64,000 bases of DNA from Umbilicaria muhlenbergii (Eukaryota > Ascomycota > Lecanoromycetes > Umbilicariales > Umbilicariaceae): contig KK106982.1 in NCBI GenBank assembly GCA_000611775.1, positions 5,102,391 to 5,166,390 on the forward strand, in the 5' to 3' direction. This document shows, piece by piece, positions 1 to 11,260 of the stretch (position 1 is its first letter; the number at the start of each line of letters is the position of its first letter). A program made the position numbers and the translations under genes. Under the pieces are notes generated by a model that had not been told where the DNA came from, did no database searches, and was given only the letters and a program-made list of their open reading frames with translations.

Positions 1-585
1 GTTTAAGTCTTCACTCACCTTGATCACTTCAATCAGTACCAGCTGTTCACTGTGTGTGCATACTTTCAAGTACTAATCTGATTAAGTCATAACACAACAC
101 TAACTGCTAAAACCTTAAGTACGTGTGATGACAGCCTACGTGTACAATGATTATGCTGAAAATGCACTGTTATACAACTCGCATGTATCAGCTGTTTAAC
201 ATGTTGAACTAAAATAACTGTTGTTTTACTGTAACTCAGACTCAACTCTGAAATTTCATTAACATTATAGTATCTTCACCGCTCGCAGTGCTTCTACAGG
301 TCAAACTGTACAAGTACACTTTTTTATTGTCTAACCATTTATATACGGTAATCTCAGCACGTAGGACTCCCTTAAGGTAGTTGCGTGGCACGATTAGGGC
401 ATTTATTTATTTCATTATATGACGTGGCTGTGGATTAAACTTGGTTCTATTCATGGATTTTAACGTTCAAAGACTAGCGCCTCAAAAGACGGTGTGGCTC
501 AGATGTCGGTCAATTACTCTATAAATAAGTACTTAACTGCTTCACTCATATCCCCTGTTAGAGGTGTATATGCTAAAATTGCAAG
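1..585. other. AT-rich gene-free tract
   Basis: No reading frame of note on either strand. By eye the sequence is richer in A and T than the rest of the window, with many TA steps, and it ends just where the decayed dehydrogenase begins. It could be the edge of an AT-rich, mutated repeat block lying to the left, but no repeat unit is visible. Confidence 0.5.
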
Positions 586-1338
586 ATGAGGGATGGTGTT
601 GGGAGACGGATTGCACCTACACCAGGGTCTACTATGTATGCCGCTGATATGCAGCTTGGCTCCAAGATACATTTCCTAGGCCGCAGCGTCGACGTTTTTC
701 ATCTCGATGTCGGCTCGCCCGATTCCGTGTTAGCTTTCATGAAACACTTCGGCGGGCAGCCGTTAGATTTACTTAGCAATGACCTATTTTATCAGGTAAT
801 GGTGTATGTGATCTGAATTGTTACCTGGTCTGGCAGATACTGAGTGGATATATTGCTTCTCAACATTGCCGGTATACACAGGCCGACATGAGCTTGCGCG
901 GTCTATCTGTGGATATCTAGCATCAGGTGTGATGGCACCGCACGAATCCGACACCTTGACATCCTCAAATCTGGCCATCTTCTCCAAGACCTTCGCATCA
1001 AATACAATCAGTCCCTTTGCGCTGGCCGCAAGCGCTGCTGCCGAATCTGCTTCGCTCGTCAAGTCCGCGCATTGGCAAAAACGTCCTCACGCGTAGGCTC
1101 TATGGCCGACAACAGCTCCGGTAGTTCGTATACCTACCGCTCCTCCAAAGCTGCGTTGAACAGCACCAGCAAGAGCATAGCGGTGGACTTGATGGACAAC
1201 GGAGTGGTAATGGTGAGCATGCATCCTGGCATTGTGAAGATGGGGCTCGATGCAAGCAGCCACACCATGCCATTGGGCCAGAGGAGGCGGCCGGCAAGCT
1301 TTGGAAAATACAGACGAGTAAGACGATTGAGGAAGTAG
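586..1338 (+). pseudogene. Decayed short-chain dehydrogenase (SDR)
   Basis: Remnant of an SDR-family NAD(P)-dependent oxidoreductase. The first piece (about 586-790) reads HFLGRSVDVFHLDVGSPDSV then QPLDLLSND, matching the SDR region just after the cofactor site, where LINNAG is expected. A second piece in another frame (about 930-1060) resembles the helix that holds the NTI-PF motif. A third (1072-1338) carries SSRVGSMADNSSG and YRSSK, the family's catalytic Ser and Tyr-x-x-x-Lys, followed by MHPGIVK. The three pieces lie in different frames and the glycine-rich Rossmann start is missing upstream, so no intact enzyme can be read. An intron could explain one frame change but not the lost N-terminus. 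The adjoining AT-rich tract fits decay in a poorly constrained region. Confidence 0.7.
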
Positions 1339-4300
1339 GGACATTTTTGCATTGAGAGGGGGGATGAAGCTGGAATGGTGATCACGCGTGTGCCCGGGTA
1401 GGTATAGGGAGAGATGCATGATATGTTTAGTGGATATTCTTTTCATTTTGTGATGGGCTATCTCTGTAGTCAAGTCATTCTTTCCTTTGTACCGAGTATA
1501 CACCGACCACGTGGATGTGCCGCAGACGGGAACGTGTCCAACGTGCACCCATTCCTCTTTGACACGTGGAGCCCAAACGCCCATCACAATGCACATGGCC
1601 CAAGGAAGAGGCTGCTAGGACCAAGCACATTCTAGACGCCGACCTTCGCAACACTGCAACGTCGAAATGAGACGAGAGCTGCGCAAAAATGGGCATGGGG
1701 CTTTCTTCGACACGCTATTCGGCATCCATGATGTCGTCCAATTGTGGAGAGGCCCAGCGTCTTCGTTTCCTCAGCTCACTCCGGTGAACGCTTCCTACGG
1801 CGGCCCGGCTGATTTGCGAAGCGTGCAGCCTGCAACTCTTTACGCTGTTGGAGACTGATACGGGACGTGGTAGCCAAATGTGATGATGCGGCGTGAGTAG
1901 GGACATGGCGGTACGCGGGTTTCTCGTCGTATACGATATCATGATAGGTGTTGCCTCCGCAGAATAGGCTTCTCAGAGGACGAGCCCATGAAGCAGGACC
2001 TTTCTCCCTCATGTTTGTGTGGCTCTGTGAACGATGAGCTTTCATTCGAGGGCGGTCAGTATTGAGTGTGCAGACGAACCGGAAGACCCCGCATCATTAG
2101 CCCTAATCAAGCGTCGAGTATAGAAAACGATAGAAACGGAGCCGTGCTTGACGAGTATGTCTGCACCTTTCTCAGACTGGAATCAGAAGCCGTGGGAAGT
2201 GCAAGGAAAGTCGGATCAGGTCGACTATCATGTGGTAGATTGGGTGAGGCATCATCATGATGGTGGCCAGTTGACATGTTATAATCTTCGACCGTGCAAG
2301 GGCCACAGGGTAGAGCAGCAGGATAGCGGAGCCCCCGCCTTCGGACAGTCAGACGCGAGGCCCAGACCTGGTCACTGGTGATGGTACCGAAGTACACAAC
2401 TCATGGTTTGGAGATGCGTCCCCAAGCATTCCCTGCGCATCCCATATGCATTCCATACGCAGTCCCGTAGCAAGCCACGCGTGACACCATCCACTCAGCG
2501 ACTTGGATGTCATCCGTGGCTTGGCATTTCTGTGCGAGGTATGCATGGCAGAGATCGTTTCGCATCGTAGTTCAGGAAACGCTTTGTTTGAAGATCGGCA
2601 CGATGCGCTTCTGCATACCGGCAGCCGGCACTTGTTCATGTTGAACAAGCACGCGTATCAAAGCTCAAGAATGTGCTCCTACCCTGTACTCGTCCCCTGT
2701 CCCCGCGTAGATGCCTGCGCTCAATTACAGTGACCAGGCACACACTTTGTGTCTTCGCGAGGATTCCGGACGTCTGAGAAAACAAGATATGGGTGGAACA
2801 GAGCAACTCCAAGTAACAAATTGCAAAAGGTCGATTTCCTGCTCGTACTTCTTCATCCTCGCAGCGTTCCCGACCAACTGTGCAACGGTACAAGGCTGTG
2901 GAAGGAAGTGCGCAGAGCCGTGATACCTTCTGACTCTTTAACCTTAGCGCAGGCGTTGTTCCCTGCAAGTCTATTCCCATCCTGTTCTACTGTCTTCCGT
3001 ACTTCTACTTTAGAAGCTCAAGGCTTGGAGCAAGCAGTACGGGATGGTACGGGTGGCCTCCAGGCTAAAAGCTAGATGCTCATAGGGTTTCTTGGAAGCC
3101 TTGAAAGAGACTGGATTGAATGCTGGAATGCGGTAGTCCACCGAGGAGACAGCACCAGAAGACACCCGTTGTTCGACGCCAAAAGCCGGCGCCCCTTCCT
3201 GATACTGCGAAGGCTGACAGTCCGCCACTCGAGCTCTTTTTAGACGGCCATGTGCAAGCCTCAAGGCTTGGGGACTGCGCTGAATGGAGAAAAGAGTATC
3301 CGCACTTGGACTAGGATCTCAAGAGATCTGCTATTACTTATTTCTTTGCGAATGCGTCCTGCTCTACTCCGTACCACCATCATAATCCAAGGATTCCGCC
3401 GCCAAGAAGACAGCCTGATATATCCAGTCACTCCTTGAATGGCTCTGACACTATCTCAATGATGCCGTCTTACTGCGTTCCTGCCGTCCGGGTAGATTGC
3501 CGTGTGTGAAAGCCTGCGCACGGCAGACTGTGCCGAGGGTGGTCGCGGTGCTTGTGAATTTGCATCCAGGGGCCGCCAAAGTACAGAGAGGTACCGATTA
3601 GCTGTTATGACATACAGCCTGCCTCCGAATGACACCCTACGACGGCCTAGGAATGTATCTTTTCGATACGTACTACCATTTTCTAGCGCCAACAACGGCG
3701 GCTATGGCAGTCCTTGCTTTAAACTCTGCAAAGACGGCAGATCGTTCAGCCCCATATGCTGGTCTCCAAGAGCGGCAGAATACGTATATGATGCTGCTGT
3801 CTTGTTTGCCGGCTGCCTCACAAGTCGCAGTGTGTTTGGTACGATCCGTCCTGTGCCAGTGCCTGTCGTCAGCTGGGTCTTGTTATCCATACCAGAATTA
3901 CCCGCAAAGGCTGTGTGAGATATGATCATAAAAAGACAATCGAACCCGTTGTGGACTTGACCCGCTGCTGGGTTGACTGGAAGCGATTCTGCTGTCGTGG
4001 CCAGGCCCTGTCCTTGTGCTATGCATGTTCGTGCTGGGAACCCATTGCTGTGTTCACCTCACCTCATGCTTGATGATGGCCACCATTCCTTGCTGTTGGT
4101 CCCGGAAATAAATGGTGATCATCAGCATCATCCATCATTCAAAGGCCAATGGATTTGTTATTCTCCTTTGCCACTGGCTTGATGCAACATTTCGTGGCTA
4201 GTATGGCATAAACACAGAGGTGAGATGTTACCAGGCATTGTATTTTGTCCTTGAGACGGTAATCTGGTGAAGGCCCGCTTGCATTTGTTATTATGACCGT

Positions 4301-4682
4301 TCATTCACTGGACGCGTGGCTTGTAATCCAGTCCGCTCATCACACACTGTTTCTCATCTCTGTATCCGAGCTACTTTCTGAGACCACCCTGCGCGTTGAA
4401 GGAGATAGCGCATCGACACCTTCTTCTAGCTTGCCGATGAAAGATACATTAACAGTCCTGTGCTTTCACGCATATGACTGAGCCTGCTCTTTGCTCCCAG
4501 CGATTACTGGCTAATGAGCGACTACTTTGCAACTGCTATCTACTGACAGATTAGAGCCAGTAGATGGAGTTACTACCGACTGACTTCCACAATACAGTTT
4601 TCCAACGAGCTTACCTTTCCTACGACCCAGATTAACTTAACACTAGAGCCACCTCGGCCAAAGGAGAAAGCTTTGCGCGGTC
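1339..4682. other. Gene-free stretch, 3.3 kb
   Basis: Only short open frames occur, none longer than about 170 codons and none with a recognisable motif, codon bias or a plausible spliced partner. The last few hundred bases are probably promoter and leader of the gene starting at 4683. No repeat was recognised. Confidence 0.4.
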
Positions 4683-7600
4683 ATGCCGACGCTGAAGCAT
4701 CTCACCTGCAGCTTGGAGTGGACAGGCTCGAAAATTCCACTGAGAGAATATCGTACAGCATACACTGACGGCCGTGTTGAGACATTCGTTGCTATCCCGT
4801 CTATACCAACTCCTTTCTCCGTTCGTCTACGGTCACACGGCTACATTGCCCCTGGGCTAGCAATGTTCGTCTACATGGATGGAGACTACCAGTGCAACCG
4901 GAACCGACGCAATTTGAAGATTCCAGATGGGAATACTCCGAGAAAAGAGACGGAGATCAATTTCAACGTCCGTCAAAAAGAAGACATGATGGAGGACGGT
5001 ACATTTGCTGCAAAGGAATGGAGCTTCAAGAAGCTCAACATCGGTACGTCACTGAACTTATTGTTCCTGTAGAATGGCAAGGAATAACATGCCAATTCCA
5101 GTGCCAGTGATGGAAGATTCTAAAAACCTCAGTCACAAGGCACCACACGATGCTGAGTACGTCGGCATGATTGAGGTCGTCGTCCTACGTTGTCATCCTG
5201 TCTCTGCGCAGCCGGACTGTGGGAAAGCGCAAGGACCGCAATCTAGATCCAAAAATACACCTACTGAAGCTATCCCAGTGGGAAAGGTCCTAAAAGTCGC
5301 AACGTCGCTCCCACTTTCGGATGACTCATCAGCGAGCTCTGGAACCTCCGGGCCATTTATAGGTATGTCCGATGGCGCTGCCGATGAAGCCCTGCGAGGA
5401 GGCACTGTTATGCCTTTTGGAGGAGACGCTGGGTGGGACAACCCTCTACCGCAGGCATCAAAAGGGACGCAACACCAGGGAGCTTCTTTGCCGAGTCCAG
5501 ACGCAAGCTTCAATAAAGTTCTAAACGATGGCTCACACTCAGCTGCAGGAAGTGTGGTTAACTCACAATGGCACGGCCGGACTCAGTCACGTTCTTACTT
5601 CGAGCAGGATTGGAGTCAGTCCGGGAGGCCGAGCAGTGATATCAGCCAGTCTCGACACTTGCCGCAAACGCAAGCGCAGGGTAAGAGCGGTGGCGTCACA
5701 GGAAATGAAGCTGCTAATAGAAGTGTCTCTGAAAGTAAGCTGAGCGCTCCTGGTAACACTAGGGGGCCGGCGCGATCAGGCCCTAGTCTACAGGGAACGC
5801 CTGTTGTGATCAGTGACATGAACCAAGCAGATCCACTCGCGGGTCTATGGGGAGCCAGAGTTGCAAGTCCAGCAGTGTCCGAAGCGGACAGCTGGGCGAC
5901 AAGGAAGACACCATTTGATTTTGGGGAACTGGTGTGTCAAGCGAGGCAGGAGCCCCAGGAACCTCGACGTCCTAATACCTCATGGCAAGCACCGGCAACA
6001 TGGGGCGAAGGCAGTCGCAGTGGTCAGCTATCGGACCATAAACAGGAGTTTCCTAAGGGGTCTACCAACACCAAATCATTGGCGAACCCGCTGACGAGCA
6101 GCGATGCCAACATTGTAGGAAACAAGGGTTCGGTAAGACAACTGATCTTATTGGGACTATTGTGAACAGTGCATAGCTAAAGTCCAGCAGAAGGATGCCC
6201 CATCGGACACTGTGGATACTGGTACTGCTGGGGGCGGATGGCCCATTACAACTGCATCTGCGACTTCGGGTCCCAGCCGTATCAGGGAAAGCAACAAGAG
6301 AAACAGCTGGGATAGTATTTCTCCAACTGGAGGTATGCCAGGAGCATGGTGGTCCAACGACGACGAGAAGGTTAGTAACACTACTGATTGGGGTCGCAAC
6401 GCGGTCGGCGATGCACACCAAACTCAAAGCCCGAGCGGACGAGGCAACGAGGGTTCCACCGCCGTCCAAAAGCAATCGGATGGAGCACAAGGACCAGCTG
6501 TCGTCGACTCCAATGAGCAACATTGGGGTGAGAAGAAAGGAGCTGTTCCCAGTGGCTTTGGGATTGACGGCAATCCAAATACGCATGGTTCGTCCTGGGG
6601 CGAGCCTATCAAAATTCAGAGTAGTGTTGACCAGTCTGAAGACAAGGCCGGTCCCAGTGCGCTAGAGGTAAAGGTCAGCTCAGGCAGCGAGACAAACGTT
6701 TCCAAATCCCATTGGGGTGGTGAGATGGCCCAATCTACAGGATGGGACGTACCACCAAATAAAGGTCAAGAAAGACCTGGTTTCTTGGATAAGGTCAAGA
6801 GTAGACTAGGCAGTCCTTCACCTCCCACGAACGGCACGAACTTAGCAAAACGAGATAAGAACCAATCAGAGATGCAAGAGATGCCCGGTACTCAGACGCG
6901 TTCTGAATCGGGACCTTGTGCAACTGGCAAGTCGAGTTCTCCGACCCTTCTGTCACGAACGTCGCATCAACTGCAAGCAAATCCAAGCAAGCAGCGACCT
7001 CAGCAAGCGTCTGTCGTAGTTACAGGGCAGTCCCCTCTGACTGCAGCAGAAGTCTACCGTAAGCCATATTGGTCCGCGAAGAGCACGTCGAGTGCACGGC
7101 CACAGAGCACCACCGGTGATGGGCACTCAGATACGTATCTGGGTACTGAGGACGCGTTGTATACGATACCGGAAGAAGTCGTGCAAAGAAAGTATGTATC
7201 TCATCAGGTCCACCAGGGGAGGCCGGTGCTGTACGCGCATAAGACCGCCAAACCGAAATATATGGATAGTCACGAGAGACCTTATGCCGTTTTTGTCTTC
7301 AACTATCGTTCCGAAGGTAAATAGCAGATGATCATGGAATAGCACAGAGCTAACCCACGATCATGCAGACGCCATCAAGAAAATGCTCAGTATTGAGGTG
7401 ACTGAGGACGAGGACGAGGAGAAGACGAGATTGCACGCGCTATCCAAGGCGGAGCTCATTGAGCATTTCATGCGAGCCAAGGTGAGCTACCATTGCCAGA
7501 GCCGCGAGTGATATAGACTGAAATAGTGTATAGGCAAAAGAAACTAACCCGCAGCCTGATGGGGCTCGGGGTTGGCAGAACGTCTCCAGTCCCGAGAACG

Positions 7601-8460
7601 TAGCTGGAAGCGCTTCTGTGACATCACCCAAAGGCGTGAACTCCCAGGAGGCATGGACTACCAAAGACAACAAGAACAACAGCACCGTAGGAATTGGCAT
7701 AGACTTGAAGGGAGTGACCGAAGATGTTTCACCGTTGCAGATGAGCCCCAAGAACGCCAGTGACAATGCCTGCCCAAATCCGGACACGCTCTGGGGGCGC
7801 GAGGAAGTGAAACCAGGACGGAGCATTACCAACGCCGGAGACTGGAATTCAAAGAGCAACAACAATCCAAACAATAACGGGGGAAACTGGACCACGAGCG
7901 GCAGCAACAATGGAAATAATTGGAGTGGCGGAGGAGGGGGCCCTACAGGATCCCCGCAAGCTCAGCGTAACACTCCAAGCACTGCAGGAAACCATGGGGC
8001 TGTTAGTGTCTCACAGAATGAAAAGTCAAATGGTGGTAAATGGAATTCTGGTAACAGCAATATTGGAAACAACTGGGGTGGTGGATCTAGAAATAAAGAC
8101 AGCAAGGACGGTAATGGTAATGCTGGGAACAACTGGGGTGGTGGATCTCCAACCGGCCAAGACCAGAACCACCAGCCGAACGCCTCGGGAAACGACTGGG
8201 GTGGAAGCGGAGGAGAGACCAAGCACCCTAGTGCAGGAGGTGGTGGCAGCGGAGGAGGGTGGGCAGGCGACGGTGGGCAGAGCAAGAACTGGGGTGGGGA
8301 TGGTGGAACCAAGGGAGGTTGGGCTAACGGCGGCGGAGCGGGAGCACGGGGCGGGGATGATGGGAAAGTAAGCGGCGGGGCCGGGAAAGGGAGCGGCGGG
8401 GACGGTAACAATTGGGGTGGGAGTGGACAGAACGGACAAGGCGGCGACTCACAGTGGTAG
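4683..8460 (+). CDS. DUF7918-like protein with GW/WG-repeat disordered region (Argonaute-hook candidate)
   Basis: Five exons: 4683-5043, 5102-6132, 6188-7316, 7369-7481, 7534-8460, giving 1186 residues. Residues about 5-120 form a compact domain (PFSVRLRSHGYIAPGLAMF, YQCNRNRRNLKIPDG) that resembles the fungal DUF7918 family. IEVVVLRC follows just after the first intron. The rest is Ser/Gly/Asn-rich and disordered apart from a conserved patch, PYAVFVFNYRSE plus DAIKKMLSIEV, split by intron 3. Across the disordered part I count about 18 GW or WG dipeptides (for example TWGEG, DWGRN, HWGEK, SWGEP, NNWGGGS twice). Tryptophans spaced in Gly/Ser/Asn-rich sequence are the hallmark of Argonaute-hook proteins such as GW182 and Tas3. 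Acceptors of introns 1 and 2 are tandem (5101 or 5107; 6187 or 6190), allowing small in-frame variants. The domain family is fairly sure; Argonaute binding is inference. Confidence 0.8.
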
Positions 8461-8887
8461 TATGGGTGCAGGCGTGGATGGTGGTACGGAATAGATTATG
8501 AGCAGGTGTCATTGGATTGCGGATCATAGGCCGCTGTGGCAATCGGGATAGGTTGAAACCGAGAATCACATCAAGCAAAGGAGACCTGCCAGCTCCCGAC
8601 GGTACAAACTGTGTCATCTTGGTGAATGAAAAGCTTATGGTAACAGGAGCGTGACGCTTTCCGGTTGGGGCTGACCCTATGCACTGTAATTGCTCCCATG
8701 TCGAATTCACATTCATGTTGCCCATTTTACCCCATGCCACAGAAGCGACTCCACTCCACTCGGAGACTTGACACGACGGACCCTGAGCTCAACCAGAGCA
8801 TCTCGGTGGCAGCCGAGGAGGAGCCGAGCGACCCAGTATGTCCAGGATCAAGCATCCACGCTGCATCCTCCACAGCCAAGTGCACGG
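8461..8887. other. Intergenic, between convergent genes
   Basis: Space between two genes that point toward each other; expected to hold both 3' untranslated regions. No frame or repeat seen. Confidence 0.5.
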
Positions 8888-9424
8888 TCAGGCCCGTCCA
8901 GTCGATCGGACAACATTGCAGCTCAACGCGGGCTTCTTGGCAATGGTCTGCAACACGACACAGTACCTCTCCGTCAGCTTCAAGAGCGTGTCCAACTTGT
9001 CCTGCCCCGCATCCGTGTCCAAGTCGAACGTCAAGCGGATGGCCTGGAAGCCCACGGGCGCATTCTTATCCACACCCATCGTGCCCCGGAAATCCAAGTC
9101 TCCCTCGGCCCGCACCGTGCCTGACCTCACGGGGATTTCCAGGGCGGTGGCGACCGCTTTCAACGTGACGCCTGCGCATGCGACCAGAGCCTCCAGGAGC
9201 ATGTCTCCGCTGCACAGCTCGCCGGACAAGCCATCCCCCCCGGTGGCGGGGTGCAGGCCGGCGACTTTGGCGGCGGCGATGGCTTTGCCGCTGGACAGCT
9301 TGCAGGTGATGGAGGTGGAGTCGAGGGCGCCGTCTGCTTTGAGGGTGACGAGGGCGGAGGAAGCGTCGGAGCGGTACTGCTCCTTCAGGGGCGCTTGCTT
9401 GGCTCGCAGAGTGGCGCTGTCCAT
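8888..9424 (-). CDS. OsmC-family protein
   Basis: Single-exon protein of 178 residues. OsmC/Ohr proteins are small homodimeric thiol peroxidases that reduce organic hydroperoxides through a reactive cysteine pair. The frame has the family layout: ELCSGDMLLEALVACAGV on the central helix with its cysteine, then LTERYCVVLQTI with the second cysteine near the C-terminus. GTVRAEGDLDFRG forms the central strand region. The open frame continues 100 codons upstream, but that part is Arg-rich and unlike the family, so I chose the ATG at 9424 (MDSATLRAKQAP), which gives the usual length. No mitochondrial presequence precedes this start. Substrate and location are not shown by the sequence. Confidence 0.85.
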   Translation of the reverse strand: MDSATLRAKQAPLKEQYRSDASSALVTLKADGALDSTSITCKLSSGKAIAAAKVAGLHPATGGDGLSGELCSGDMLLEALVACAGVTLKAVATALEIPVRSGTVRAEGDLDFRGTMGVDKNAPVGFQAIRLTFDLDTDAGQDKLDTLLKLTERYCVVLQTIAKKPALSCNVVRSTGRA

Positions 9425-11260
9425 TGCGACGCCACGGCAAGTGTCCGGTAGGATGTCGTCGTAGGAGTTACCGTGCGCCGTCACAGCGAATGAGACCTGC
9501 TTCTCATGATGGAATGAGCCCAGCCAGCCAGCCCTGCGGCACGGAGGGATCCTCCGGCGGATGGAGTACCCCGCTTTCTGCACCGGAGTCCGCCAGCCGG
9601 GGAGGATCGTTGGCGTTCGGATTGCGAAGGCGTTTCGTCGCGAGGGAGGATGCTGTTGACGTCTGATACGGCGACAAGTTCTCGGTGCAACAGTCTGGGC
9701 GACAGTACGGCATGACTTGTGCAATTACGTCAAGCTCGGGTTGTGACGAAGATATTCAAAGGTGGTCAGTCAAGCGAGCCGGCTGGCATCATCACTCCGC
9801 GGTGGTGCACACGCACGAGTCGGGTGGGAGTACGACAGGTAGGCGTGCACGGCGTGGGATGCAGGCGGGGCAGGCACACAGCAGGCACACAGCAGGCACA
9901 CCGCTTATCGATAAGACTCGGCATCAGAATCAGGATTTGGTTGAAAGGCGCAATGTGCCAATACGCGTCGAAGAGAAAGCAGCAATTGGCATTGTTCCGC
10001 ATTCGCGATCGCATCATGAAGGCAGGCACTGCATGCATCTGCATCGGCCTCTGCATCTGCATGATTGCCTTTTTCCATCGGTTGAGCCCACGCCATTTGC
10101 ATGTCTCCATATCGTCCCGGTGGGATAGGCTGGCTTCTAATTCCTTCGCGACGGCAATCATGAATCCTATCGTATCCGTGGACATGGAATTGAGCAGTCA
10201 ATTGAATATCGACCGTTCGACATCAAGGATCCAAACCCCACCGTCTCAGTTCCATAACCGAAGATGGTTTTCGTGCAATTATTGGCACCATCCTATCGGA
10301 ACGAAGCTGGCTGGGCAGGACCGCCAAAGATAGCATTCCGCAGCGATCGACCCATGCTGGGGCACTTGTCAAACCGCGCGGACCCGCCATGACATACAAA
10401 TTCAGGAGCAATGGGCCGCTGGCTCTCGACTAGGACCGTCAACACCCGGACGGCGTACTTTCCTTTCCTCTCCACTCTACCGAGTGTCCCTCTCCCTAAG
10501 GTATCCCCATCTCCATCTGCATTCCCTTTCCCATCCCCATCCCTATCACTCCTCACCTCCGCCATCCTGCTCTCCCTTCATGGTCTCGGTGGAGGGAATG
10601 CGCGGGTTTGTGAGTGGCATGCAAAGGCCTCGTTATCACCGTTGCTGTCCCGGCCGGCACTTGCCCATCTCACTTCCTCAATCCCACCCCACGGCCACAT
10701 CCACCAGCGTCTGACTGCCTCCGTCAACTTTACTCCTTCTCCCTTGTAGATAGTCCCCGTCGGAGCCGTTCTGTCTCAATTGCTTCACACAACCTAGATC
10801 CATGCGATCCCGACCTCGGACATCACTCAATTGATCACGGTCTTGCCTGGATCCTCTCTTCTGGGGCACCCGCGCTGCTCCTTTGCATTCACCATCCGCG
10901 TCGCCCCGCTTCTGCCTACATCGCGACTTCTGCCTGACGGCCTATCACGAGCACGAAGAAGGCATCTCATCTCGGGGCCACAGGAAAACATCATCTTCAT
11001 CCACGCTCGTGGCCGGGTCTGAGAGGCTTGCACGCGAGCAATTGCCAGCGCAGAATGAGCCGGTAGCCACGCATGCAGGAGTCATTTAAAGCGTCCGCCA
11101 GCTGCCCTCGCCGTCTTGATCGAAGGAAGCTGCCGAAGAGCCGGTGCTTGATCATCCGCGTCTGACTGGCTTCACCACGACCACGAGACCCTCGGCTGTC
11201 GGTGATCATCGCGCCCCCGCGTCCGGTCCTGCCCGAGAACAAGTCACCGACGGACCGACG
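9425..11260. other. Intergenic, divergent promoter region with pyrimidine-rich tracts
   Basis: Lies between the minus-strand OsmC gene and the plus-strand gene at 11261, so it should hold both promoters. The part around 10440-10560 is strongly pyrimidine-rich (repeated CCCATCTCC-like words), which is common upstream of fungal start sites. Open frames near 9690-10330 overlap in several frames and look like chance. Confidence 0.5.
9871..9903. repeat. Short tandem repeat, 11-bp unit, about 3 copies
   Basis: Unit CAGGCACACAG repeated three times with no clear divergence, in non-coding sequence. Confidence 0.7.

Noticed and set aside
1087-1596. Minus-strand frame of 169 codons over the SDR pseudogene
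   Set aside because: Antisense to recognisable SDR motifs and without any motif of its own.
9685-10333. Plus-strand frames of 147 and 204 codons
   Set aside because: They overlap in different frames across a tandem repeat, with no motif and with stop-poor antisense frames too.
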